From: Halolactibacillus alkaliphilus
GTDB lineage: Bacteria > Bacillota > Bacilli > Bacillales > Amphibacillaceae
Assembly (NCBI RefSeq): GCF_900115465.1
Contig: NZ_FOWN01000006.1
Span: forward strand, 62,001-126,000
Direction: 5' to 3'
Length of the DNA stretch: 64,000 nt
Positions 8,906 to 16,869 of the stretch are shown one piece after another (the stretch's first letter is position 1; every line of letters begins with the position of its first letter). Position numbers and translations under genes: made by a program. The notes below the pieces were generated by a model. That model searched no databases, was not told the origin of the DNA, and worked only from the letters and a program-made list of their open reading frames with translations.

Positions 8906-9610
8906 CTATCTCAAACGTTTGGCCAATTTTTTAAATAGATGCTGCTCCCCTTTAGGTAAATAGATGGCAAGCTTTTCAAATCCGCCACGCCCATAATCTT
9001 TCATGATGACTTGAAGCGCTACTTGTGATTCTACATTTAATGAATCCCAGTCCCTGATCACACGCATCACCGCTAAATAAACTAAAGGTGCTAATTGATC
9101 TTTTTGGCACACGTCAGTTAACTGGTCCCACTGATTCCTCTCGAGCAAATTGAAAAGTAAGAAAGCGTCCTCGTTTTCAATGAGCAGTTTCACTTTAGGC
9201 GTCATTACCCGGCGTTTCTTTATATATGTATGCATCAAATACAGATGATATAAAAAGGCATGAATATGCTCTTTTGGTATAGAATAACACGTTGAATCTT
9301 TCACAAATTTAAGGGCATCAGCTGAGGAATGAACATCCCCTTGATAAACAGCAGGTGCTTGGTCAAGTAAGTATGTTCTTAGTGATACAAACGTTACTGA
9401 TTGACTGCATTCAATGAGAGGTTCATCCAGTAAAGATTGATATGTCTGATTTAGCTCACCTACGACGTCTACTTGTCGGTAATAAATTAGTTGACGGAGC
9501 TTACGACCAAATGAGATACTTATAAAAATAATCACCATGAGGAATAAACTGGCTGTTATTAAAAATGTTTGATTGCTTAACCACTGCGCAACATCTCTCA
9601 AAACCATCAC
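8906..9610 (-). CDS. Hypothetical single-pass membrane protein
   Basis: Not recognised. One hydrophobic segment (about residues 16-34, FLITASLFLMVIIFISISF) near the N-terminus is followed by RKLRQ, so the roughly 200-residue remainder is probably cytosolic. That part is helical and charged with no catalytic motif I know. Start choice is uncertain: the annotated start is a GTG, and an ATG at 9607 or a TTG at 9601 fits the GGAAAGAGGG ribosome site about as well. It stands alone between a terminator and a divergent AraC gene. Confidence 0.6.
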   Translation of the reverse strand: MMVLRDVAQWLSNQTFLITASLFLMVIIFISISFGRKLRQLIYYRQVDVVGELNQTYQSLLDEPLIECSQSVTFVSLRTYLLDQAPAVYQGDVHSSADALKFVKDSTCYSIPKEHIHAFLYHLYLMHTYIKKRRVMTPKVKLLIENEDAFLLFNLLERNQWDQLTDVCQKDQLAPLVYLAVMRVIRDWDSLNVESQVALQVIMKDYGRGGFEKLAIYLPKGEQHLFKKLAKRLR

Positions 9611-9766
9611 CCTCTTTCCTTGTTCCTGTTTATCCTTATACTACCATGTTACGAAACATGTGCCTAGTCATTTATCATTTTAAAAGCAACGTCTGTCGAT
9701 AATTGATTTATGTTGTAGTATAATTAAAAATGACGGCTTTAAACAATCTTGACGGGGGCAAACACC

Positions 9767-10528
9767 ATGGTTTTCTTTCAAAAACACGGATTATCAAATC
9801 CTGCGACATTTATTCATTATGACGTGACAGACTTTCAATTCCCTCCACACTTTCACCCAGCATATGAACTGTTATTTGTTGATTCAGGTGCTGTCGATGT
9901 CTTTTTAGACAATCAATATTACCGGCTAACATCAGGACAAGCGATCTTTATTCACAGCAATCAATTGCACCATATGCAAACCGTTGGAACGACGAAAATG
10001 ACCGTCTTATTATTCTCACAACAGTTAATTAGTGATTTTGATCAACAATATAAAGGCGAAATTGCCGCGTACCCTGTGATCAATTTCCCACTTGATATTG
10101 ATTTAGCTGAGTGTAAGACCGTCTATCATAAAAAAGCATTTTTATACCAGTTTATTAGCAGATTCATAAGTATGACCGATTTTATCCCGCATAACCGTTC
10201 TACAAATACGACTGCTTTATACGATGTTCTGCTCTATGTTGAGGCGCACTACAATGGCCATTGCTCACTTAAAGAAGCAGCAAATATATTACAGTACGAC
10301 TATACTTATTTGTCACTCTTATTTAAACAAATGACAAATATGTCATTTACCGATTATGTTAATCAGTACCGAATAGGTTTCGCTTTAGATCAATTAAAAA
10401 ATTCTGAACTCACCATCTCAGAGATCGCCCGTCAATCTGGCTATGACACATTACGGACCTTTAATAGGAACTTCTTGAAATGGGTCAACATGACCGCAAC
10501 GGATTATCGTAAGAAAGAAACAGGGTGA
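9767..10528 (+). CDS. AraC-family transcriptional regulator with cupin sensor domain
   Basis: Sugar-responsive regulator. The N-terminal cupin (FHPAYELLFVDSGAVDVFLD) is a ligand-binding domain and the C-terminal 100 residues form the AraC DNA-binding domain (TISEIARQSGYDTLRTFNRN). The frame opens with a TTG at 9749, but only the ATG at 9767 has a suitable ribosome site (GGGGG ending eight bases before it), giving 253 residues. A TATAAT at 9719-9724 is a likely -10. Its target is not obvious: the neighbours are an LCP-family gene and a membrane protein, and the gene may act elsewhere. Repeat copy B follows its stop by about 15 bp. Confidence 0.85.
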   Translation: MVFFQKHGLSNPATFIHYDVTDFQFPPHFHPAYELLFVDSGAVDVFLDNQYYRLTSGQAIFIHSNQLHHMQTVGTTKMTVLLFSQQLISDFDQQYKGEIAAYPVINFPLDIDLAECKTVYHKKAFLYQFISRFISMTDFIPHNRSTNTTALYDVLLYVEAHYNGHCSLKEAANILQYDYTYLSLLFKQMTNMSFTDYVNQYRIGFALDQLKNSELTISEIARQSGYDTLRTFNRNFLKWVNMTATDYRKKETG

Positions 10529-10542
10529 GTTTAATGAATCAC

Positions 10543-10588
10543 ATTGAACTACCCCCACCTAACATTCTCACGAATGTTTGAGGAAGGG
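10543..10588 (+). repeat. Dispersed hairpin repeat, copy B (partial)
   Basis: Matches copies A and C from TTGAACTACCCCCACC through the AACATTC/GAATGTT hairpin and GAGGAAGG. It then diverges and lacks the CTCTAAAACGATAAA tail. It lies just downstream of an AraC gene on the same strand, like copy C after the deoR gene. Confidence 0.65.
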
Positions 10589-10618
10589 GATGCCATAAGG
10601 ACACCCTAAAGGGGACCC

Positions 10619-10643
10619 ATTCTCATTAATTTTTAATGAGAAT
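10619..10643. promoter_or_regulatory. Perfect inverted repeat upstream of the LCP promoter
   Basis: ATTCTCATTAA (10619-10629) and TTAATGAGAAT (10633-10643) are exact reverse complements with a 3-base centre. It lies 14 bp before the -35 of the LCP-gene promoter. No T run follows, so an operator is more likely than a terminator. Confidence 0.5.
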
Positions 10644-10656
10644 ACGATATTATTAC

Positions 10657-10684
10657 TTGTTAATTAGTATATATTTGCTATAAT
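10657..10684 (+). promoter_or_regulatory. Vegetative promoter of the LCP gene
   Basis: TTGTTA (10657-10662), a 16-bp spacer, and TATAAT (10679-10684) with an extended TGC just before it. This is a good sigma-A promoter for the gene at 10730. Confidence 0.75.
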
Positions 10685-10729
10685 CTTACTATCTGAATAC
10701 AAAAATTATAAACAGAAGGAAGTTATCAT

Positions 10730-11659
10730 ATGGAAAAAAGACGTATTAGAAAAAAAAGCAGTAAGAAGAAATGGTGGGTTTTAACCCCTATTATTATTCT
10801 TGCCGTTATTTTGTTGTCAATTATCGGTTACGGATTCCACTTATATAATGAAGTTAAAAACAATGTGAATGATAAAATGCACGAACAAGTCTCAGGTGAT
10901 GTGATTGATGTTGAGCGCACAAAAGAAAGAATCGGCAATCAAGAGAACATTAATGTGCTCCTCCTCGGTATTGATTCAGAAACATCGATTACTGGCCGCT
11001 CAGATGCGCTCATAGTCATGACACTAAAACCAGATGAAGAGACGATTCAACTCGTGAGCATCCCCCGTGATACACGTACAACAATTGTTGGGCGCGGAAC
11101 AGAAGATAAAATTAATCATGCCCATGCTTTTGGTGGACCTGAAATGGCGATCGCAACCGTTGAGAATTTCTTAGATATTGATATCGATTATTTTGCACGT
11201 GTGAATATGGACGGTATGGCTGAGCTAGTTGATTTGGTTGGACCTATTACTGTTAACAATCACCTCGAATTCTCACAAGGTGGGAACAGCTTCCCGACGG
11301 GAAACATCACGCTAACAGGTGACGAGACAATGAATTATGTTCGGATGCGTAAAGAAGATCCTCGTGGTGACTTCGGACGGACCGATCGACAACGTAAAGT
11401 CATTGAAGGAATTGTAAGAGAAGGAGCTAAAATTAGCAATGTGACGCGTATTACTGCTATGCTTGACGTATTAGGTAATAACGTCAGTACAAATATGACA
11501 TTTAGTGACATGACCTCACTGTTTTCAGATTACCGCCAAACAGCGAAAAACTTTGAAAACTATCAGATGGAAGGCTCTGGTACAATGATTAACAGTATCT
11601 ATTACTACATTGTTCCTGAAGAAGAAGTTGTCAAAGTACGAGACATGATTGAATCATAA
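10730..11659 (+). CDS. LytR-CpsA-Psr (LCP) family cell-wall glycopolymer transferase
   Basis: Membrane-anchored enzyme that attaches teichoic-acid-like or capsular polymers to peptidoglycan. After a basic cytoplasmic tail (RRIRKKSSKKK) there is one transmembrane helix (about 15-37). The extracellular LCP domain has LLLGIDS, RSDALIVMTL, SIPRDTRT and KINHAHAFGG, the arginine- and aspartate-bearing motifs that bind the polyprenyl pyrophosphate. The length of 309 is normal. GAAGGAAG precedes the ATG. It is a single-gene unit with its own promoter and terminator. Which polymer it transfers cannot be told, since no polymer-synthesis genes adjoin. Confidence 0.92.
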   Translation: MEKRRIRKKSSKKKWWVLTPIIILAVILLSIIGYGFHLYNEVKNNVNDKMHEQVSGDVIDVERTKERIGNQENINVLLLGIDSETSITGRSDALIVMTLKPDEETIQLVSIPRDTRTTIVGRGTEDKINHAHAFGGPEMAIATVENFLDIDIDYFARVNMDGMAELVDLVGPITVNNHLEFSQGGNSFPTGNITLTGDETMNYVRMRKEDPRGDFGRTDRQRKVIEGIVREGAKISNVTRITAMLDVLGNNVSTNMTFSDMTSLFSDYRQTAKNFENYQMEGSGTMINSIYYYIVPEEEVVKVRDMIES

Positions 11660-11663
11660 TAAC

Positions 11664-11700
11664 AAAAGCGAGCAGAAGAGTCCGTCTCCTGCTCGCTTTT
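11664..11700. terminator. Bidirectional terminator between the LCP and thiT genes
   Basis: AAAAGCGAGCAG (11664-11675) pairs perfectly with CTGCTCGCTTTT (11689-11700). It serves the convergent LCP and thiT genes. Confidence 0.9.
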
Positions 11701-11728
11701 ATATTTGTCTCACGTTACTTAGGGTCCA

Positions 11729-12313
11729 TTAAGCCGCGTGATTAAGTGGTTGTTTTACAAGTGCGGGGCGCTTACTAAATAAGAAGGCGACCGCAATAAT
11801 ATTAATAATAGCTGATGGGATGATATAAGACGCATTGTATACGAATGAATAAAGCCAAATGTTCATCCCGTCAATCAATGAGTCAAAGAACACAACACCT
11901 GCAAGGTAGTGACTAAAGAAGCGGAGTGTACTTCCTAGTGTGACGCCAATAATTACCCACTTGACGAATGTTGACCTTGCGCCAACTTTAAGTGCATGAG
12001 CCGCTTGTGTTTTAAAGAGCCCAGCAAATCCTAAGACGGTAAACGCCACTGGATAATCAAGTAAGCCTTGAACAGGGTGCGCAATCCAAGCCGTCCCTGA
12101 AATTACCTGTAAGACACCAAACAGTAAGCCCGATAAAAGACCTCCCTTTAGTCCCCAACGGTAACTAATGATAAAAATAGGAATCATCGCAAATGAAATG
12201 GATCCTCCTTGTGCCCATACTTTAAATGATAAAAACGGGATGAGGTCTAAAATAAGGGCGAGTGCTGAGAATATCGCGACCTCAATTAAAAATAACGTGC
12301 GTTTTGATTGCAT
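11729..12313 (-). CDS. thiT: Thiamine ECF transporter substrate-binding subunit ThiT
   Basis: Integral membrane S component that binds thiamine and works with a shared EcfAAT module, which is not in this window. Six hydrophobic segments and the family block WAQGGSISFAMIPIF are present. A longer frame begins at 12391, but its extra 26 residues fall in the riboswitch expression platform and have no ribosome site. The ATG at 12313 has AAGGAGG eight bases upstream and gives 194 residues, the usual ThiT length. Control is by the TPP riboswitch directly upstream. Confidence 0.93.
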   Translation of the reverse strand: MQSKRTLFLIEVAIFSALALILDLIPFLSFKVWAQGGSISFAMIPIFIISYRWGLKGGLLSGLLFGVLQVISGTAWIAHPVQGLLDYPVAFTVLGFAGLFKTQAAHALKVGARSTFVKWVIIGVTLGSTLRFFSHYLAGVVFFDSLIDGMNIWLYSFVYNASYIIPSAIINIIAVAFLFSKRPALVKQPLNHAA

Positions 12314-12344
12314 CAAAAATGCCTCCTTCATAATTTTGTGCAAC

Positions 12345-12504
12345 AAAAAAAGCAATGCCAAGGGATGCTTCCTGATGGAGGACCCTAACATTACTTAAAA
12401 CGCCATCAAAAAAGCCACCATCCCTACGCTAGTATTAACTAACAGGTTCAGAGGGTCTAAGTATCGATACTTACTCTCAGCTGACGATTATCAGCTCCCC
12501 TTGA
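12345..12504 (-). promoter_or_regulatory. TPP (THI-box) riboswitch and expression platform
   Basis: The aptamer (about 12504 down to 12416) shows the conserved order GGGGAGC, GCTGAGAG, GACCCT, GAACCTG, TAATACTAGCGTAGGGA. Downstream, AAGCA/TGCTT (12370-12351) followed by a run of T's ending at 12345 looks like the terminator stem formed when thiamine pyrophosphate binds. Known behaviour of this class is repression of thiamine genes when TPP is plentiful. Confidence 0.95.
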
Positions 12505-12580
12505 AGGCTTGATTCAATTACTTTTCTTGTTAGTTAGATTATATCAGTCTATTCTGAAAATGCAAGAAAAGAATTCTCTT

Positions 12581-13723
12581 CTAGCTTCTTTTAGAGTAAA
12601 GTGTATATCCAAGACCAAGTACGTGACTAAAACGTTCTACCGCTTCTTTTAGTAGTCTTTGCCCATCAGACATTGCCATTTCTAACTTCATCGGTTCATT
12701 CACAATAGGTAAAGTAACAAGAATGTTTTCTTCTGGTAAGGACGTGAGGCCTTCTTCTATCTTACCAGCAAACAGAACAACTGGGGTCCCCACTTCTTTA
12801 GCTAGGCGACTAATTCCAATAGGTACTTTCCCGGAAAGCGACTGGCTATCAAATGACCCTTCACCAGTAATAACAAGGTCAGCTTTATTTATCAGCGCTT
12901 TTAAGCAGCCACGTTCTGCAAGTAATGTTAACCCGCTTTGAAACGTCGCATTAAAAAAACTATAGCAACTAAAGCCAATCCCACCAGCTGCACCTGCTCC
13001 AGGCATATCTCTACATGACTTGTTTAATGTAGAAGCTACAACGTCACTGAAATGGATCATCGCTTGTTCCTTCTCAGCTAATTCACTTGAAAGATAGCCT
13101 TTTTGTGGTCCGAATATATATGTTGCACCATCAGGTCCAGTTAGCGGGTTCGTTACATCACTCGCAACCAACCAAGAAACATCCTTAACACGCGAATCAA
13201 GGCCAGATGTATCAATCTTAGCTACTTGACTTAGATCAACCGGAAGTGCAGATATTACCTCTCCATCATGATTTAAGAACGTAACACCTAATGCGATCAT
13301 CATGCCCATTCCAGCGTCCACAGTAGCACTTCCACCAAGGCCCAAAATAATTGTTTGTGCACCGTAATCAAGTGCTTGTATAATTTGTTCACCTACACCA
13401 TAACTCGTATGATAACGCGGATGAAAGAGATCTTTACGCGCATGAATAATCCCCGCTCCCTCAGCCACTTCAATAATAGCTGTCTTGGTTTTATTAATGT
13501 ATCCCCACGTACCTGTACTTTCTTTTCCGTTAACATCTATCATTGGCTTTGTTATGAATTCGCCCTGTTCAACGTGACAAAAAGCAGCAACCGTCCCTTC
13601 ACCACCGTCCGCAACTGGAAAGCATATCACATCATGATGTTTCAATGTTTTTTTTACTATGTCGTTTGCTTCTTCACTTGTCATTGACCCTTTAAATGAA
13701 TCAATAGCTGCTAAAATCCTCAA
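12581..13723 (-). CDS. glxK: Glycerate kinase (GarK/GlxK family)
   Basis: Phosphorylates glycerate to 2- or 3-phosphoglycerate with ATP. Family motifs are AAIDSFKGSMTS, FPVADGGEGT, LGLGGSATVDAGMG, DVTNPLTG, PGAGAAGGIGF and ITGEGSFDSQSLSGK. An upstream ATG extends the frame to 13771, but AGAAGGG (13739-13733) is correctly spaced only for the TTG at 13723, giving 380 residues and the standard N-terminus RILAAIDSFKG. It is the last gene after GH38, PTS and GH4, so glycerate released from glycosylglycerates is the probable substrate. A moderate terminator separates it from the GH4 gene. Confidence 0.93.
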   Translation of the reverse strand: MRILAAIDSFKGSMTSEEANDIVKKTLKHHDVICFPVADGGEGTVAAFCHVEQGEFITKPMIDVNGKESTGTWGYINKTKTAIIEVAEGAGIIHARKDLFHPRYHTSYGVGEQIIQALDYGAQTIILGLGGSATVDAGMGMMIALGVTFLNHDGEVISALPVDLSQVAKIDTSGLDSRVKDVSWLVASDVTNPLTGPDGATYIFGPQKGYLSSELAEKEQAMIHFSDVVASTLNKSCRDMPGAGAAGGIGFSCYSFFNATFQSGLTLLAERGCLKALINKADLVITGEGSFDSQSLSGKVPIGISRLAKEVGTPVVLFAGKIEEGLTSLPEENILVTLPIVNEPMKLEMAMSDGQRLLKEAVERFSHVLGLGYTLYSKRS

Positions 13724-13744
13724 AAAAATCATCCCTTCTATCGT

Positions 13745-13776
13745 AAAAAGAGTATGACTCAAGTGTGCCATACTCT
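13745..13776 (-). terminator. Intercistronic terminator between GH4 and glycerate kinase genes
   Basis: AGAGTATG/CATACTCT stem (13749-13776) followed on the minus strand by TTTTT. It lies between genes pointing the same way, so it may lower rather than block expression of the kinase. Confidence 0.65.
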
Positions 13777-13789
13777 CTCTATTATTTCA

Positions 13790-15118
13790 TTATTTTTTTA
13801 ATTCAGGCCAATACCCTTTATTCGCTTCAATTAACTCGTCTAAGATGACACGTGCCTTTTTCGCATCAACAACAGTCCGGTTTAGTGTTAACGCTTGAAG
13901 TGCTTTTGTGTAAGATTTCTCTATATATGCTTCGACAGTTAATTTCTCAAAGGCATGTTGATTTTCAATTAAGCCTTTATAGAAAGTATCGATATGACCA
14001 ACTGCATAAGGATGCGGACCATTAGCACCAAGCGAAGCCGCTACTTCCACCATACTATCATCTGGTAAATTGGCGATAATTCCTTCATTTCTCACCATCA
14101 CGATAAATGTACGGCGCTCATTATTCGCAATTGATGCTGCCACTTCCACCATCATATCTCCATGTGCATCATTATGCACCACTTTTGAATCTTTTGCCGT
14201 ACCATTTTCAACAATACGACGACATTCTGCGAAGACTTTCTTTTCACGACCTTCTCGCACTTCATCTGTTCTTGTCCAATTCGGATCAAGCTTTTTTACT
14301 TTATATTCTGGATAGAGGTAATACTGCAAGTACGTATTCGGTAAGTAATCAGGAAAGTCATGTAACATATCTTCTACCATCGCATACGTATCTAACCATG
14401 ATTGATCACGCTGTTCGGCATCAACTGGTCGAAACCCACCATTTGATATTATTTCTTTTAGTTCCGGTGCACGGTCGTTTCCAAACGCATCATAAATATG
14501 TGTGAACCAACCAAAATGGTTTAATCCAAAGTATACTGGTTCTAACTTATCTACATCATAATCAATTAACTTAGAATACGATCTGAGTAAATTTACGGGT
14601 TGATCACAAATATTTAAAATTTTATTTTCTTCCGGGAAAATTTTATCAAGTGCTAACGCAACAATTGCTGCTGGGTTCGTATAGTTTAAAATCCACGCAT
14701 CCGGACTGAGGCGACGAACGTCTCTAACCATTTCTTCCATATCACGAATGGAACGAAGGCCATAACTAAATCCACCTGGGCCACAAGTTTCTTGACCAAT
14801 AGCACCATGCTTTAATGGGATCTTTTCATCTTTTTCTCGCATGTCAAAACCGCCTGTGCGCATCTGACAGAAAACAAAATCAACCTCTTTATACGCCACT
14901 TCTTTATCCGTTGTATAGACGACTTCAACATCACTTGCCTCTTCTTTAAAGAGGATTTTCGCAAATTCACCAATTACTTCTTGACGTGACGCATCAACAT
15001 CGTATAACACGACCCGATTTAGCGCAAACTGATTTAAATGTGTCGTCATTGCTTTTAAAATACCTGGCGTCCATGTCGAGCCACCGCCGACAAGCACAAT
15101 GTTATTTTTTTTCATCAT
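13790..15118 (-). CDS. GH4 family 6-phospho-alpha-glucosidase
   Basis: NAD- and Mn-dependent hydrolase of PTS-imported 6-phospho-alpha-glucosides, cytosolic. The Rossmann start is IVLVGGGSTWTPGIL. CGPGGFSYGLRSI resembles GlvA/MalH-type alpha-specific members. ICDQP and GLNHFGWF supply the metal-binding cysteine and histidine. The open frame reaches 15196, but AAAGGG is spaced for the ATGs at 15118 and 15115, giving about 442 residues, normal for GH4. It sits between the PTS IICB gene and glycerate kinase, downstream of the GH38 gene. In this setting phosphorylated glucosylglycerate is a plausible substrate; maltose-type sugars are the alternative. Confidence 0.9.
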   Translation of the reverse strand: MMKKNNIVLVGGGSTWTPGILKAMTTHLNQFALNRVVLYDVDASRQEVIGEFAKILFKEEASDVEVVYTTDKEVAYKEVDFVFCQMRTGGFDMREKDEKIPLKHGAIGQETCGPGGFSYGLRSIRDMEEMVRDVRRLSPDAWILNYTNPAAIVALALDKIFPEENKILNICDQPVNLLRSYSKLIDYDVDKLEPVYFGLNHFGWFTHIYDAFGNDRAPELKEIISNGGFRPVDAEQRDQSWLDTYAMVEDMLHDFPDYLPNTYLQYYLYPEYKVKKLDPNWTRTDEVREGREKKVFAECRRIVENGTAKDSKVVHNDAHGDMMVEVAASIANNERRTFIVMVRNEGIIANLPDDSMVEVAASLGANGPHPYAVGHIDTFYKGLIENQHAFEKLTVEAYIEKSYTKALQALTLNRTVVDAKKARVILDELIEANKGYWPELKK

Positions 15119-15144
15119 CAACATCCCTTTTCTTGTATTTTTTT

Positions 15145-15183
15145 CATGTGTCTTAGCTAGACATTCATCACCTAAGACACATG
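15145..15183. other. Intercistronic hairpin between PTS and GH4 genes
   Basis: CATGTGTCTTA (15145-15155) and TAAGACACATG (15173-15183) are perfect complements with a 17-base loop. In the transcribed (minus) direction it is followed by A's, not T's, so it is probably an mRNA processing or stability element rather than a terminator. Confidence 0.55.
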
Positions 15184-15233
15184 ACGTACCGTTCATCTCG
15201 TTGTTTCTTTTGTTTAGGTTTGTTTATCTTTCA

Positions 15234-16847
15234 TTAGGCCTTTTGTTCATACATATAGTTATCAACGATATTACGCATTTTCGATACCCGTCCACCATAA
15301 ACAACGTGGACAGTATGACTATCAGGACGAACAATCCCATTCGGATGTGATTTCTTTAAAAAATCTTCTTTTACAAGATCGCCATTTTTCACTTCGACTC
15401 GCAAACGACTGATGGAGTTATCCACATCGATAATGTTCTCAAGACCACCTAAACCTGCGATAATATTTTCAGCTATTTTGCGGTCAGCTTCTTTTACTGA
15501 TACATTTTCCAACTCTTCTTCTTCATCTTCAAAGTCCGTCTTACGACGTCCAATTGTTAAAACGTTAAACTTACGAATAATATACGTGTAACTGAAGTAA
15601 TACATTGCAAAGAAAATCGGGCCAGCAATCAAAAAGATATACCATTTTGTTTCGAGTCCTTGGAAAACCCCAAATACTAACCAGTCAATAATTCCCCCTT
15701 GAATGTTACCAATACCTACATTAAACATGGCTGGTACTAAGAAAGCCAAGCCAGCGAAGATCGAATTGACAATCCATAATACAGGTGAGATAAAAATAAA
15801 AGTAAATTCAATTGGTTCTGTAATCCCTGTCAAAATAACAGCTGTTAACCCAGCTAAGAAAAACTTTAATACTTTATCACGTTTTTCAGGTAAAGCCATT
15901 CGGTAAATTGCTAAAACAGCGGCCGGCATACCAAAAACCATGTGTAGAATCTTTCCTTGTGCTAAGAAACGCGTTGCATCTGTTGAGAACGGTAAATTGT
16001 TGTCTAATTGATACAAGTAGATTTGTAGTGCACCAACAAGAGAGTTACCGTCAATATTTTCTACCCCACCAAGCGCAGTAAATCTAAACGTTTGATTTAA
16101 GATATGGTGTAAACCCGTTGGATTAATAATCTTTTCTGTGAATCCGTAAAGGAACGTACCAAAGAGTCCCGTCTCACTGATTAGTTCACCCATATTGATA
16201 ATACCTGCATTTATAAGTGGCCAGATAAAGGTTAAACCAATGCCCACGACAACCATCACAAGTGCTGAAATAATTGGAACAAAACGCTTGCCACTATAAA
16301 ATGTGAGCGCGGCGTGTAACTCTGTTTGTCGAAATTTATTGTGTAAATATACACCCATTAAACCAGCAATAATACCACCGATGACATTTGTATTATAGAC
16401 AAAAATACCGAGAGTACTTGTAAAGCGGGCATTGAGTAATGTTGCTTCTACTTGGCTCATCCCTTCGACATCCATTAAGTGTGCAATAGCTGTTGTTTCT
16501 GGTGTATAGCCTTGTAATGAAAGGAAATAGTTCATACCGATTAACATCGCTATATAGCCAACCGCACCTGAATAGACGGCGACTTCTTTATCGCGCTTGA
16601 CCATGCCAAGGGGTATTGACATCGCAAACAAAATCGGTAAATAACCAAACGGTAAAGCTGAAATACGTCTAATCATACCTAAAATATTTTGTAAGAGTTC
16701 ATTTTGCAAGAAAGGTGCTAGCTCAATTATATTTGGATTTTGCAGGGCTGCTGCTAATCCAAGGAAGATGGCCATAAATGAGAGTAAGCTAATTGGAAAC
16801 AACAGCGACTTACCAAAGCTTTGAAAATTCTTTTTAAAATTTGTCAT
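15234..16847 (-). CDS. PTS glucose-family IICB permease lacking the usual IIB cysteine
   Basis: Sugar-transporting PTS membrane protein of the glucose/alpha-glucoside (MalX/GlvC-like) type, IIC then IIB. Residues about 1-430 form the multi-helix IIC with TGITEPIEFTF. The IIB domain is at about 455-535. The phosphorylated cysteine of this family normally sits in DNCxTRLR; here the frame reads DNSISRLR with serine at 478 (codon TCC, 15416-15414). The downstream permease at 22232 keeps the cysteine. It has no IIA domain. The gene follows the GH38 gene by 22 bp and precedes GH4, so it should import an alpha-glycoside of glycerate. Whether it phosphorylates alone is doubtful. Confidence 0.88.
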   Translation of the reverse strand: MTNFKKNFQSFGKSLLFPISLLSFMAIFLGLAAALQNPNIIELAPFLQNELLQNILGMIRRISALPFGYLPILFAMSIPLGMVKRDKEVAVYSGAVGYIAMLIGMNYFLSLQGYTPETTAIAHLMDVEGMSQVEATLLNARFTSTLGIFVYNTNVIGGIIAGLMGVYLHNKFRQTELHAALTFYSGKRFVPIISALVMVVVGIGLTFIWPLINAGIINMGELISETGLFGTFLYGFTEKIINPTGLHHILNQTFRFTALGGVENIDGNSLVGALQIYLYQLDNNLPFSTDATRFLAQGKILHMVFGMPAAVLAIYRMALPEKRDKVLKFFLAGLTAVILTGITEPIEFTFIFISPVLWIVNSIFAGLAFLVPAMFNVGIGNIQGGIIDWLVFGVFQGLETKWYIFLIAGPIFFAMYYFSYTYIIRKFNVLTIGRRKTDFEDEEEELENVSVKEADRKIAENIIAGLGGLENIIDVDNSISRLRVEVKNGDLVKEDFLKKSHPNGIVRPDSHTVHVVYGGRVSKMRNIVDNYMYEQKA

Positions 16848-16869
16848 AAAAACGCCTCTTTTCTTAAGC

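Noticed and set aside
12314-12391. N-terminal extension of ThiT (26 extra residues)
   Set aside because: It lies in the TPP riboswitch expression platform; the ATG at 12313 has the proper ribosome site and gives the normal family length.
14107-14505. 132-residue plus-strand frame antisense to GH4
   Set aside because: Antisense shadow of the conserved GH4 gene without a start signal.
15119-15196. Upstream extension of the GH4 protein
   Set aside because: Runs through an intercistronic hairpin and adds residues before a complete Rossmann start; AAAGGG is placed for 15118.
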